64,000 bases of DNA from an uncultured Lachnospiraceae bacterium. GTDB taxonomy: Bacteria > Bacillota > Clostridia > Lachnospirales > Lachnospiraceae. Below, in pieces: positions 43,744 to 52,871 of the stretch. The position numbers and the translations under genes are program-made. Location of the stretch: positions 62,001-126,000 of the forward strand of contig CAJTOL010000005.1 in assembly GCA_910577645.1 (NCBI GenBank), written 5' to 3'. Each line of letters begins with the position of its first letter. Within the stretch, counting starts at the first letter, position 1. The notes under the pieces are model-generated. The model was not told where the DNA came from, did not search any database, and saw only the letters and a program-made list of their open reading frames with translations.

Positions 43744-45546
43744 ATGCAGGAACTGCAGTATCCCTTTGACGGGGAATATTTGTTAAAAAAGAAAAAAAGC
43801 CTGAGAAAGGTTCTTTTGGCCAAGGAGTGTCAGAGGCTTCACAAAAAAGTAGCGGTATTGGGAGGATCTACCACTCACGATATTGTAAAGCTTTTAGAAT
43901 TGTTTTTGCTGGATATGGGGATTGAGCCGGAGTTTTATCAATCAGAATACAACCGGTATTACGAGGATGCCGTGTTTGGCAATGAAGAATTAGACAGATT
44001 TGGGCCGGACATTGTTTATATCCATACGACCAGCCGGAATGTGGCGGACAATGAATTTCCTCAAATAAGCGATACCAGGGAACAGGCGGAGGAAAAGACA
44101 GAGGCTTGCTTCCGGCATTTTACACAGGCTTGGGAAGCTTTGGAACAGCGGTATGGGTGTACGGTTATCCAGAATAACTTTGAAAAACCGTCCTGCCGCC
44201 TTTTGGGCAATATGGACGCCTGGGATTACCGGGGAAGAGAATGGTTTTTGGGCCGGTTAAACCAGCGGTTTTATGAGTATGCCCAGCGCCATGAAAATTT
44301 TTTGATTCAGGATATTGACTGGCTGGCGGCAGAATACGGGTTAAGCAAGTGGAATGATCCTCTGTACTGGCATATGTATAAATACAGCCCGGCGCCGGGG
44401 GCCATTCCGGAGCTGGCTTTTAATCTGGCCAATATCATCAAGGCGATCTATGGCAAAAATAAAAAGGCCCTGGTTTTGGATCTGGACAATACCCTGTGGG
44501 GCGGCGTTGTAGGAGATGACGGGCCGGAAAATATTGAGATTGGCCAGGAGACCGGAGCGGGCCAGATTTACTCTGAATTTCAAACCTATCTTAAGGCCCA
44601 TAAAGATAGGGGAATCCTTCTTAATATTAATTCCAAAAATGAGGAAGATAATGCCCTGGCAGGATTAAGCCGCCCTGACAGTGTGTTAAAGCCGGAGGAT
44701 TTTATTGTAATCAAAGCAAACTGGGAGCCAAAGGATGAAAATCTGCGCCGGATAGCAGAAGAATTAAATATAGGAGAGGATTCTCTGGTATTTGTAGACG
44801 ATAATCCGGCAGAGCGCCATCGGGTACAGCTTGGCGCACCGGCTGCTGCGGTTTTGGGAATCACAGAGGGACAGGAACCGCAGCCGGAACGATATATAAA
44901 GGTTCTTGACCGCTCCGGATTTTTTGAGCCGGTAAGGCTGTCAGGAGACGATTTAAACCGAAGCGGCATGTACCGGGCCAACACTATGCGGAAAAAGTTG
45001 GAAAGCACTTTTGAAGATTACCGGCAGTACCTTCTTTCTCTGGACATGAAGGCGGAGATTGAAAGCTTTGCGCCGGAATATATGCAGAGAATCGCCCAGC
45101 TTACCAACAAGTCCAACCAGTTTAACCTGACCACCCTTCGGTGCAGCCAGAGCGAGATCGAGAACTTCCGGGCAGACAGCCAATATCTTACTCTGTACGG
45201 CAGGCTGAGAGACCGGTTTGGAGATAACGGCGTAGTGTCGGTGGTTTTGGGCCTGCAGGAGGGACAGAGGCTTCATCTTAAGCTGTGGCTCATGTCCTGC
45301 CGGGTGTTAAAACGGGATATGGAAAAGGCTATGCTGGATCAGGTGGTGAAACGGGCTGCTTCAAGAGGGGTTAAGACTCTCACAGGCTACTATTATCCCA
45401 CAGCCAAAAACCGTATGGTTAAGGAATTTTACGGCCGCATGGGATTTACGTTAATAGAAGAGAAAGAGGACGGCAGCTCCATCTGGGAGATGGATACAGA
45501 CAGCTATAAGCCAAAGAATACAGTAATCCAAATAGCAGGATATTGA
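43744..45546 (+). CDS. FkbH-like HAD-IIIC family protein (predicted glyceryl-ACP synthase)
   Basis: ATG 43744 follows AAAAGGAG and gives 600 residues. The N-terminal part (about 1-230) is the FkbH-type domain starting KKVAVLGGSTTHDIVKLLELF. The HAD catalytic block ALVLDLDNTLWGGVVGDDG is at about 240-258, with later HAD motifs ILLNINSKNEEDN and LVFVDDNPAERH. A GNAT-like C-terminal domain runs from about 430. Studied FkbH proteins take 1,3-bisphosphoglycerate, remove a phosphate and load glycerate on an acyl carrier protein. Here the carrier protein gene is next (28 bp) and an MBOAT acyltransferase follows; no polyketide synthase is nearby. The glyceryl product is an inference. Confidence 0.9.
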   Translation: MQELQYPFDGEYLLKKKKSLRKVLLAKECQRLHKKVAVLGGSTTHDIVKLLELFLLDMGIEPEFYQSEYNRYYEDAVFGNEELDRFGPDIVYIHTTSRNVADNEFPQISDTREQAEEKTEACFRHFTQAWEALEQRYGCTVIQNNFEKPSCRLLGNMDAWDYRGREWFLGRLNQRFYEYAQRHENFLIQDIDWLAAEYGLSKWNDPLYWHMYKYSPAPGAIPELAFNLANIIKAIYGKNKKALVLDLDNTLWGGVVGDDGPENIEIGQETGAGQIYSEFQTYLKAHKDRGILLNINSKNEEDNALAGLSRPDSVLKPEDFIVIKANWEPKDENLRRIAEELNIGEDSLVFVDDNPAERHRVQLGAPAAAVLGITEGQEPQPERYIKVLDRSGFFEPVRLSGDDLNRSGMYRANTMRKKLESTFEDYRQYLLSLDMKAEIESFAPEYMQRIAQLTNKSNQFNLTTLRCSQSEIENFRADSQYLTLYGRLRDRFGDNGVVSVVLGLQEGQRLHLKLWLMSCRVLKRDMEKAMLDQVVKRAASRGVKTLTGYYYPTAKNRMVKEFYGRMGFTLIEEKEDGSSIWEMDTDSYKPKNTVIQIAGY

Positions 45547-45574
45547 GAAGCTTTAAGGAAAAGGAGAGGAAGGC

Positions 45575-45817
45575 ATGACAAGACAAGAGGTTTTTACCAG
45601 GCTGGACGAAGTGTTTCAGGATGTATTTGACAATGAAGAGATCCATGTTTCAGATGAAACCACGGCAGAAGACATTGAGGATTGGGACAGCCTGGATCAC
45701 ATCAGCCTGATTGTGGCAGTAGAAAACGCCTTTGGGATTAAATTCGGCATGGGCCAGGTAACCAGGATGAAAAATGTTGGGGAGATGGCGGATATTATTT
45801 TAGAAAAGCTGGGCTGA
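45575..45817 (+). CDS. Stand-alone acyl carrier protein
   Basis: The 80-residue protein has the carrier fold with the phosphopantetheine attachment site in EDWDSLDHISLIV (Ser near residue 36) and the typical ending GEMADIILEKLG. It is distinct from fatty-acid AcpP, which would sit with fab genes. AAAGGAGAGG precedes ATG 45575. Its place between FkbH and MBOAT mirrors DltC in the dlt operon. It would carry the activated acyl group to the membrane. Confidence 0.93.
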   Translation: MTRQEVFTRLDEVFQDVFDNEEIHVSDETTAEDIEDWDSLDHISLIVAVENAFGIKFGMGQVTRMKNVGEMADIILEKLG

Positions 45818-45820
45818 AAC

Positions 45821-47326
45821 ATGACATTTGTATCTTATGAATTTATAGGATTTATGGGGGCAGCCCTGGCGATTTACTATGGATGCAGGCAGAGATTCCG
45901 CGTTGCCGTGCTGTTTGCTGCCAGCGCCGTATTGTTGTGGCTTTCCGGCGGGCCGGAAAGTGTGGCGGCTTATGGCTTTTCTGCGGTAACCGTATGGGCA
46001 GGGGCTCTGGGAATAGAAAGCAGCAGGAAACGGGCTGCAGTAATTTACTGGTGCATTTTTACCCTTAACCTGGCTCTTCTGGCCTTGTTTCAGTATGTAA
46101 ACTTTTTTGGCTATACCATGAAAGAGATTCATTGGCTGATGGGGACAGAGTGGGAATGGGAGCCGGTTTCTCTCATAGCTCCGGTGGCGGTTTCCTTTTA
46201 TACCCTGACTCTGACAGGATATCTGACAGAGGTTTACTGGGGAGCCCTTCCGGCGGAAAAAAGCCTGATGCGCCTGGGATTGTTCGGAGGGTTCTTTCCG
46301 CAGATGGCCATGGGGCCGATTGCCCGGTATGACCGTCTGGCGCCTTCTTTATTTGCCGGAAGCGCCTTTGACAAGGAGAATCTTTTCCAGGGCTTTTCCC
46401 GAATCCTGTGGGGATTGTTTGAGAAACTGGTGATATCAGAGCGTTTGGCCATGATAGTAAATACGGTTTATGGAGATTACCAAACCTATACAGGGAGTTT
46501 TCTGGTGTTTGGAGCTGTATGCTTTGCTTTCCGGCTGTATACGGATTTTGCAGGAGCCATTGACATTGCCTCAGGATGCGCCCGGATGTTTGGGGTGAAG
46601 CTGGAGGAGAACTTCCGTCAGCCTTTTTACTCCAGAACCGTGGCAGAATTCTGGCGCCGGTGGCATATAACCCTGGGAGGCTGGTTCAAAGATTTTTTGA
46701 TGTATCCCATGCTGAAAACCGCCGGTTTTCAGAGTCTGGGAGCCTGGGGAAAAAAACGGTTTGGAAAAAAGCAGGGAAAAAAGATTCCGGTCATAGGGGC
46801 CCTTCTCATTGTCTGGTTTTTGCTGGGGCTTTGGCATGGCGGAAAATGGACTTTTATTATCGGCTCCGGCCTGTACCATGGGATTTTGATGAGCCTTGCC
46901 CTGGCAGCAGAGCCGGCGGCAAAGAAATTTTATAAAAACACCGGGATCCGGCAGGATCATCCCCTTTGGATTCTTTTCCAGAGAGCAAGAACCTTTGTGT
47001 TGGTAGGGGCCGGATTTGTTTTGTTCCGATCTGACTCCCTTGAAATGGCCTGGGGGATTTTCTCCAATATGTTTTCCGGGGATATGGGGCTGTTTTCTGG
47101 AGAAGGGATCCGAAGCGTAGGCCTGCTCCCGGCAGATCTGGCGGTATTGGCGGCGGCTATGGCAGTTTTGTGGCTGGTTTCTTATAAAAAGGAGCATGGC
47201 GGGGAAGATGCTTTTAACCGGTCCTTTACCCAAATCCGGATTTTGGCGCTGCTGTCTGCGGTGCTGATATTTGGATGGTATGGAAAAGGGTATGACCCTT
47301 CCGCATTTATTTATGCACAGTTTTAG
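45821..47326 (+). CDS. MBOAT family membrane-bound O-acyltransferase (AlgI/DltB-like)
   Basis: The 501-residue protein has about ten to twelve membrane segments. It carries the MBOAT blocks YTDFAGAIDIASG, FRQPFYSRTVAEFWRRWHITL and the invariant histidine in LLGLWHGGKWTF near residue 340. MBOATs such as DltB and AlgI move acyl groups across the membrane to polymers outside. It starts 3 bp after the carrier protein stop, with no own ribosome site, so the two are translationally coupled. That coupling supports use of ACP-bound substrate, as in DltB/DltC. Confidence 0.95.
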   Translation: MTFVSYEFIGFMGAALAIYYGCRQRFRVAVLFAASAVLLWLSGGPESVAAYGFSAVTVWAGALGIESSRKRAAVIYWCIFTLNLALLALFQYVNFFGYTMKEIHWLMGTEWEWEPVSLIAPVAVSFYTLTLTGYLTEVYWGALPAEKSLMRLGLFGGFFPQMAMGPIARYDRLAPSLFAGSAFDKENLFQGFSRILWGLFEKLVISERLAMIVNTVYGDYQTYTGSFLVFGAVCFAFRLYTDFAGAIDIASGCARMFGVKLEENFRQPFYSRTVAEFWRRWHITLGGWFKDFLMYPMLKTAGFQSLGAWGKKRFGKKQGKKIPVIGALLIVWFLLGLWHGGKWTFIIGSGLYHGILMSLALAAEPAAKKFYKNTGIRQDHPLWILFQRARTFVLVGAGFVLFRSDSLEMAWGIFSNMFSGDMGLFSGEGIRSVGLLPADLAVLAAAMAVLWLVSYKKEHGGEDAFNRSFTQIRILALLSAVLIFGWYGKGYDPSAFIYAQF

Positions 47327-47413
47327 TAACAGTTTAGGCGGCGTGGAATTGGACATCCGATGCTTCTTGTCCGGCCGCGCCGGGCAAGAAGCTCCCGCCA
47401 TCTGAACGGTTAC
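47326..47413. repeat. Nested palindrome between MBOAT and M15 peptidase genes
   Basis: Outer arms (GTAACAGTTTAGGCGG at 47326-47341 and its imperfect complement ending GTTAC at 47413) enclose a 14-bp hairpin GCTTCTTGTCCGGC / GCCGGGCAAGAAGC (47362-47375 with 47379-47392; one G-T pair, loop CGC). No T-run follows, so it is not a standard terminator. It looks like a REP/BIME-type or RNA-processing element. Confidence 0.6.
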
Positions 47414-47438
47414 CATTTGAAAATAGGGAGACAAAGCA

Positions 47439-48089
47439 ATGGAAAATCAATATTTGACAGAATATAAGGCCGGGGACGTAATGGATCCCAATAATCTTGA
47501 GACAGAGAGATTTTTCTTTGAGAGTCCGATCCGGGATGAGTTATTTGAGAGAATGTGGGGGAAGTCTTTTAAGGAGGACTGTACGATCCCCAAGGAGGAT
47601 TTACGGTATCTCAGGGTTCTGCACTGGGGAAAAGAAGGCCCTGTTGTGGGGGAGATGGTCTGCCACAAAAGCGTAAGCCAGTCTCTTCTGGAGATTTTTA
47701 AGGAGCTGTTCCGGGAAAAATATCCTATTGAACGGATGCGGCTGATTGACGATTACGATGGAGATGATGAAAGATCCATGGCGGACAACAATTCCACTTG
47801 TTTTAATTTCCGGCGGGTTCCGGGAAAGGAAAAGCTGTCCCACCACAGTCTGGGAATCGCAGTGGACATTAATCCCTTTTATAATCCCTATGTAAGAACG
47901 GACAAAGAGGGAAGGGTTCTCTGTTCACCGGAAGGGAGCCAGCCCTATGGGGACAGGGAAAAAGATTTCATCTATAAAATTGAAGAAGGGGATATCTGTG
48001 TCCGCACCTTTGCAAAGTATGGCTTTCAGTGGGGCGGGGACTGGACTACCTGCAAGGATTATCAGCATTTTTCCACCACTGGAGGCTGA
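47439..48089 (+). CDS. M15-family peptidoglycan peptidase (VanY/CwlK-like)
   Basis: The 216-residue protein has the zinc-peptidase motifs of M15: HHSLGIAVDINPFYNPYV (His and Asp ligands), and a C-terminal FQWGGDWTTCKDYQHFS (third ligand His). It should cut the stem peptide of peptidoglycan, as a D,D-carboxypeptidase or an L-Ala-D-Glu endopeptidase. No signal peptide or membrane helix is recognisable, which is odd for a wall enzyme. The start is well supported by TAGGGAGAC. It follows the surface-acylation genes after a palindrome. Confidence 0.88.
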   Translation: MENQYLTEYKAGDVMDPNNLETERFFFESPIRDELFERMWGKSFKEDCTIPKEDLRYLRVLHWGKEGPVVGEMVCHKSVSQSLLEIFKELFREKYPIERMRLIDDYDGDDERSMADNNSTCFNFRRVPGKEKLSHHSLGIAVDINPFYNPYVRTDKEGRVLCSPEGSQPYGDREKDFIYKIEEGDICVRTFAKYGFQWGGDWTTCKDYQHFSTTGG

Positions 48090-48202
48090 GAGAATTTTAT
48101 GCGGAAATATTTGACAGGCAGGCGTAAGTTTGCTAATGTAGAAACAGATAGAGAATGAATTGCCAGCCCAAAAGGAAGGGCAGGGATAAGGAGGATAAGA
48201 TT

Positions 48203-49186
48203 ATGTTTGACGTTGTAGCTTTAGGCGAGCTTCTCATCGATTTTACACAGAACGGCTTAAGTGAACAGGGGAATGGCCTGTTTGAGGCCAATCCGGGAGG
48301 GGCTCCCTGTAATGTTTTGGCTATGCTTACAAAGCTTGGAAAAAAGACCGCCTTTATCGGCAAGGTAGGGGATGACTTTTTTGGCCGGATGCTGGCGGAA
48401 ACCATCCGGGAAGTCGGGATTGACGACAGTAACCTGGTTTATGATCATAAGATCCATACCACCCTGGCGCTGGTTCACACCTTTGCAGACGGGGACCGGG
48501 ATTTTTCCTTCTACCGCAATCCGGGAGCAGATATGATGCTTTCCCGGCAGGAGGTGGACATGGAGCTGGTGGCAGATACCAGGATGTTCCATTTTGGCAC
48601 TTTATCCATGACCCATGAGGGCATCCGGGAAGCCACCAAGGCGGCCGTTTTGGAGGCCAGGAAAAGGGGCGCTCTGGTCAGCTTTGATCCCAACCTGCGC
48701 CCGCCGCTGTGGGAAAGCCTGGAAGATGCAAAAGAGCAGGTGCGCTGGGGACTGGGCCACTGCGACATTTTAAAAATTTCGGATAATGAGATCCAGTGGC
48801 TTACCGGTGAAGAAAGCTATACCGAGGGAGTAAAGAAGATCCGCAGGGAGTTTTCCATTCCCCTGATTTTGGTATCCATGGGCCGGGACGGAAGCCGGGC
48901 TTACTACCAGAAGAATGAGACAGAGAATGGGACAGGCATTATTGTAGAAGGAAAGCCTTTTATCCAGGAAAATACCATTGAGACCACCGGAGCGGGAGAT
49001 ACCTTCTGCGCCTGCGTGCTCAGCTATGTGCTGGATCACGGCCTGGAAAACTTAAGCGTAGAGGGGCTGAAAGAAATGCTTACCTTTGCCAATGCCGCCG
49101 CTTCCCTGATTACCACCAGAAAAGGCGCTTTAAGAGTAATGCCGGGAAGGGAAGAAGTGGAAAAGCTGATTGCGGAGAGAGGATAA
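48203..49186 (+). CDS. PfkB-family sugar kinase, probably fructokinase
   Basis: ATG 48203 follows AAGGAGG; the 327-residue protein starts FDVVALGELLIDFTQ. The two PfkB signatures are seen: GGAPCNVLAMLTKLGKKTAFIGKVGDD (about residues 30-58) and the ATP/anion-hole motif TTGAGDTFCACVLSY near residue 255 with the catalytic Asp. It phosphorylates a hexose, most likely fructose, for glycolysis. Fructose would arise from sucrose-type sugars such as raffinose; no transporter is adjacent. A terminator hairpin follows. Confidence 0.92.
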   Translation: MFDVVALGELLIDFTQNGLSEQGNGLFEANPGGAPCNVLAMLTKLGKKTAFIGKVGDDFFGRMLAETIREVGIDDSNLVYDHKIHTTLALVHTFADGDRDFSFYRNPGADMMLSRQEVDMELVADTRMFHFGTLSMTHEGIREATKAAVLEARKRGALVSFDPNLRPPLWESLEDAKEQVRWGLGHCDILKISDNEIQWLTGEESYTEGVKKIRREFSIPLILVSMGRDGSRAYYQKNETENGTGIIVEGKPFIQENTIETTGAGDTFCACVLSYVLDHGLENLSVEGLKEMLTFANAAASLITTRKGALRVMPGREEVEKLIAERG

Positions 49187-49220
49187 TATTGAAAAGATAT
49201 TTACCACTCTGAAAATAGAA

Positions 49221-49282
49221 GGGGATGTGGCAAAATGAAAGAGGCTTTTGGCCAGCCGCCGGTTTCATTTTGTCATATCCCC
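49221..49282. terminator. Long hairpin after the fructokinase gene
   Basis: GGGGATGTGGCAAAATGAAA (49221-49240) pairs with 49263-49282 over 18 of 20 positions. It lies between convergent genes and shares the arm sequence of the hairpins at 19.8, 29.5 and 40.1 kb. Confidence 0.75.
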
Positions 49283-49304
49283 ATTTGATGTTCATAAAAA
49301 CGAA

Positions 49305-50024
49305 TTAATCAAATAATTTTCCATAAATTTCTTCCGCCAAAGAATCCACATAAGCCGGATCGGGAAGATCGTGATTGGTAATCAGATAATCCTGGATCAG
49401 CTCATACCGCTTTAAGCTTAACTCTTCAGGGGAGAGGGACCGGGAGGCGCTTCCAAGGGCCCGATCCAAATCCGCGCCGGTATAGGTATCTGAAAACCAG
49501 CGGAGGATGGTTTCTGTGCGCTCTTTTTCCTTTGCCACTTGAGGCAGAAATGCCTTAGCAGACAGAGTGGTTTTTACTGCCACTAAAAAAGCGCCTGCGG
49601 CAATAGCGGTCAAAGCGATTTTGGCTGCCATAGCAAGGGGGATAACGGACATCCAGCACAGAACCGATCCCACGGCGGCAATGCCGCCTACCAGATAAAA
49701 AGCAGATGCAGAGGACTTCATATCCTCATAGCGCTGGGCCGCGTCCACATAAACGCCGGGATGGACGTAGGACTTTTTGGAAAGTTCCTGGGCAGAGGCG
49801 GGACTGCCAGCCGAAATGGCACTGTTTTCCATATCCTGGATCTGGCTTTCTATCATCTCCTGGAACGCAGCCATTTGGGCGGCTTCCTGAGCGCGGCGCT
49901 TTGTATCCTCTTCCTTTTTTTTCATTTTATAAGCTTCTTCCGATTCATATAAAGGGCCGCCGCAGTCAGTGCAGGCAGTAATTCCCTCAACAAATTCCAT
50001 ATCGCATTTAGGACAGTAAGGCAT
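49305..50024 (-). CDS. Zinc-ribbon membrane protein of unknown function
   Basis: ATG 50024 follows CAGGAGA and gives 239 residues; longer readings lack a ribosome site. The N-terminus is a zinc ribbon (YCPKCDMEFVEGITACTDCGG), followed by a charged helical stretch (about 30-75) and a pair of membrane helices (about 115-160, LVGGIAAVGSVLCWMSVI and AAKIALTAIAAGAFLVAV). A soluble C-terminal tail ends it. Similar proteins are common in Lachnospiraceae without assigned roles. It is a single gene, convergent with the fructokinase gene. Confidence 0.8.
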   Translation of the reverse strand: MPYCPKCDMEFVEGITACTDCGGPLYESEEAYKMKKKEEDTKRRAQEAAQMAAFQEMIESQIQDMENSAISAGSPASAQELSKKSYVHPGVYVDAAQRYEDMKSSASAFYLVGGIAAVGSVLCWMSVIPLAMAAKIALTAIAAGAFLVAVKTTLSAKAFLPQVAKEKERTETILRWFSDTYTGADLDRALGSASRSLSPEELSLKRYELIQDYLITNHDLPDPAYVDSLAEEIYGKLFD

Positions 50025-50216
50025 AATGTAATCTCCTGATAAAATAATGGCGCAGCCGAGAATAGCTAACATTGTTAATCATAACATCAATAACGTATTT
50101 TTTCAATCAATTCGTATCACATTTTTATATTTGCCCTGGTTTTTCTTCTGGCAAAAAGTCTGTATGTATGGTACAATAGGAAAACATATCGAAATGCATC
50201 AGAAGAGGAATGGTTC

Positions 50217-51965
50217 ATGAAAACAAGCAAGATTTTAAAACGATTTATTCCATATTACAAAAAATATACAGGCATCCTGTTTATGGATTTATTCTGTGCG
50301 TCTCTGACCACTGTTTGTGAGATGGTATTTCCGCTGATTCTGCGCTATATTACCAATGAGGGGATGCGGGACCTGACTTCCCTGACCGTGGAGGTGGTGG
50401 GAAAGGCCGCCCTTTTGTATTTGGTTCTCCGGGTTATTGACGGAGTCGCCTTTTTTTATATGGCCTATACCGGCCATATTATGGGTGCAAAAATTGAGAC
50501 CGACATGAGAAGAGATGCATTTCAGCATCTGCAGAAGCTGTCTGACAGCTATTACAGCAATACCAAGGTAGGCCAGATCATGTCCCGAATAACCAGTGAT
50601 CTCTTTGACATTACAGAGTTTTCCCATCACTGCCCCGAAGAATTTTTTATCGCTTTTGTAAAGATTGCGGTGTCATTCTTCATTTTGTCCCGGATCAATC
50701 TGCTTTTGACAGTTATTATCTTTATATTTATTCCGATTATGATCGTTTCCTGCACCTACTTTAATTTGCGGGTCCGCAAGGCCTTTAAGGAGCAGAGGAA
50801 TCATGTAGGTGAATTAAACGCCCGGATCGAGGACAGCCTTTTGGGAAACCGGGTGGTGCGGGCTTTTGCCAATGAAGATGTGGAGATTGAGAAGTTTCAG
50901 AGAGATAATGTGAATTTTCTGGATATTAAAAAGACAACCTATTTTTATATGGCGTCCTTTCAGGATACGGTGCGGATTTTTGACGGAATTATGTACCTGG
51001 TGGTGATTTTGGCAGGCGGTATTTTTATGGTAAAGGGATTGATTGCTCCGGGCGATTTGGTGGCCTACACCTTATATGTTACCACCTTGCTGGCAACCAT
51101 CCGGCGGATCATTGAGTTTGCCGAGCAATTTCAGCGGGGGATCACCGGCGTAGAGCGGTTTGTAGAGATTATGGACGCAGAGGTTGATATTTTTGACGAA
51201 GAGGGAGCCCGGCCTTTACAGGATGTTGAGGGAGAGATCCGATTTGATAAAGTAAGCTTCGAGTATCCCGACGACCACAACGAGGTATTGGATACTATTG
51301 ATCTGACTATCAAAAAGGGAGAAAAGGTGGCGTTGGTGGGCCCCTCCGGCGGAGGAAAAACCACTTTATGCAACTTGATTCCCAGATTTTATGACACCAC
51401 CAGCGGAACCATATCCATTGATGGCCAGGATATCCGCCATGTAACATTAAAGAGCCTGCGTTCCAATGTGGGAGTGGTACAACAGGATGTATACCTGTTT
51501 TCCGGAACCGTGGCGGAAAATATTGCCTACGGAAAGCCCGGGGCCTCCAGGGAAGAAATTATAGAGGCGGCAAAGATGGCAGGCGCCCATGATTTTGTTA
51601 TGGAATTAAAGGATGGATATGATACTTATGTAGGCGAGCGGGGAGTAAAACTGTCAGGAGGACAGAAGCAGCGGATCAGTATTGCAAGAGTCTTTTTAAA
51701 GAATCCGTCTATTTTGCTGCTGGATGAAGCTACTTCGGCTCTGGACAATGAGAGCGAGTATCTGGTATCCCGATCTTTAGATAAGCTGGCGGAAGGAAGA
51801 ACCACTCTCACCATTGCCCACCGGCTTTCTACTATTCGAAACGCAGACCGAATCCTGGTGCTTTCCGGCAATCACATTGTGGAGGAAGGGAATCATCAGT
51901 TCCTTATGGAAAAAAGGGGGATGTACTATCAGCTTTATACATCCGCCAATCAGATAAATGGATAA
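50217..51965 (+). CDS. ABC exporter, fused membrane and ATPase domains
   Basis: The 582-residue protein is a half-transporter: six membrane helices (about 1-315) then an ATPase domain with Walker A GPSGGGKTTLCN (near 378), signature LSGGQKQRISIARV (near 480), Walker B ILLLDEATSALD and the H-loop IAHRLST. It would function as a homodimer, exporting lipids, drugs or peptides; the MsbA/LmrA-like type gives no clearer substrate. AGAGGAA precedes ATG 50217. DegV follows after 15 bp, so they are co-transcribed. Confidence 0.95.
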   Translation: MKTSKILKRFIPYYKKYTGILFMDLFCASLTTVCEMVFPLILRYITNEGMRDLTSLTVEVVGKAALLYLVLRVIDGVAFFYMAYTGHIMGAKIETDMRRDAFQHLQKLSDSYYSNTKVGQIMSRITSDLFDITEFSHHCPEEFFIAFVKIAVSFFILSRINLLLTVIIFIFIPIMIVSCTYFNLRVRKAFKEQRNHVGELNARIEDSLLGNRVVRAFANEDVEIEKFQRDNVNFLDIKKTTYFYMASFQDTVRIFDGIMYLVVILAGGIFMVKGLIAPGDLVAYTLYVTTLLATIRRIIEFAEQFQRGITGVERFVEIMDAEVDIFDEEGARPLQDVEGEIRFDKVSFEYPDDHNEVLDTIDLTIKKGEKVALVGPSGGGKTTLCNLIPRFYDTTSGTISIDGQDIRHVTLKSLRSNVGVVQQDVYLFSGTVAENIAYGKPGASREEIIEAAKMAGAHDFVMELKDGYDTYVGERGVKLSGGQKQRISIARVFLKNPSILLLDEATSALDNESEYLVSRSLDKLAEGRTTLTIAHRLSTIRNADRILVLSGNHIVEEGNHQFLMEKRGMYYQLYTSANQING

Positions 51966-51980
51966 AAGGAGAATAAATTC

Positions 51981-52853
51981 ATGAAGATTGCGATTGTTAC
52001 CGACAGCAACAGCGGCATCACACAGGCCCAGGCCGGGGAGCTGGGGATTTCTGTCCTTCCCATGCCCTTTATGATTGACGGGGAGACCTATTTTGAAGAT
52101 ATTACCCTGACTCAGGAGCAGTTTTACGAGAAGCTTGCTCAGAATGCGGATATTTCTACTTCCCAGCCCTCTCCGGAGTCGGTTATGGAGCTGTGGGACA
52201 GCCTGTTAAAGGAATATGATGAAATCGTCCATATTCCCATGTCCAGTTCCCTTTCCGGATCCTGCCAGACAGCAATGATGCTGGCTGAAGACTATGAAGG
52301 CAAGGTACATGTGGTTAATAATCAGAGGATTTCCGTTACCCAGCGCCAGTCGGCCCTGGATGCTTTAGAGATGGCAAAAAAAGGATATTCTGCTGAACAG
52401 ATTAAGGAAAGGCTGGAAGAAACCAAGGGAGACAGCGTTATTTTTATCACATTGGATACCTTAAAATATTTAAAAAAGGGTGGACGGATTACCCCGGCGG
52501 CAGCCGCCCTGGGAACCTTGCTCCGCATTAAGCCGGTTCTTATTATTGAAGGGGGGAAGCTGGATGCCTTTTCCAAGGCCCGGACCGCCAAGCAGGCAAA
52601 AGCTACCATGCTTACCGCCCTGGCCCATGAGATGGAGGTGCGTCTTGGGGATAAAGACGCGAAGCATATGAACCTGCAGATTGCCCACACGACCAACTGG
52701 GAGGCAGCAGAGGAACTGAAAAAAGAGATGGAGAGCCTATACCCCGGGGCGCCTGTCCATGTAGACCCTCTTTCCCTAAGTATTGCCTGCCACATTGGGC
52801 CGGGTTCTCTGGCAGTAGCCTGCACAAAGATGCTGGATATGGAAAAGCCTTAA
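51981..52853 (+). CDS. DegV family fatty-acid-binding protein
   Basis: The 290-residue protein begins KIAIVTDSNSGITQAQAGELGI and has the fatty-acid-binding TSQPSPESV, IPMSSSLSGSCQTA and HIGPGSLAVAC motifs of DegV/FakB. FakB proteins present fatty acids to the FakA kinase for phospholipid synthesis; whether every DegV does so is not known. AAAAGGAG precedes ATG 51981. It follows the ABC exporter gene and precedes the histidine kinase gene by 18 bp. Confidence 0.95.
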   Translation: MKIAIVTDSNSGITQAQAGELGISVLPMPFMIDGETYFEDITLTQEQFYEKLAQNADISTSQPSPESVMELWDSLLKEYDEIVHIPMSSSLSGSCQTAMMLAEDYEGKVHVVNNQRISVTQRQSALDALEMAKKGYSAEQIKERLEETKGDSVIFITLDTLKYLKKGGRITPAAAALGTLLRIKPVLIIEGGKLDAFSKARTAKQAKATMLTALAHEMEVRLGDKDAKHMNLQIAHTTNWEAAEELKKEMESLYPGAPVHVDPLSLSIACHIGPGSLAVACTKMLDMEKP

Positions 52854-52871
52854 GAGAAGAAGGAACAATTG

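Noticed and set aside
44341..45276. Minus-strand frames opposite the FkbH-like gene
   Set aside because: The plus-strand protein shows clear HAD motifs through this stretch; the opposite frames have none.
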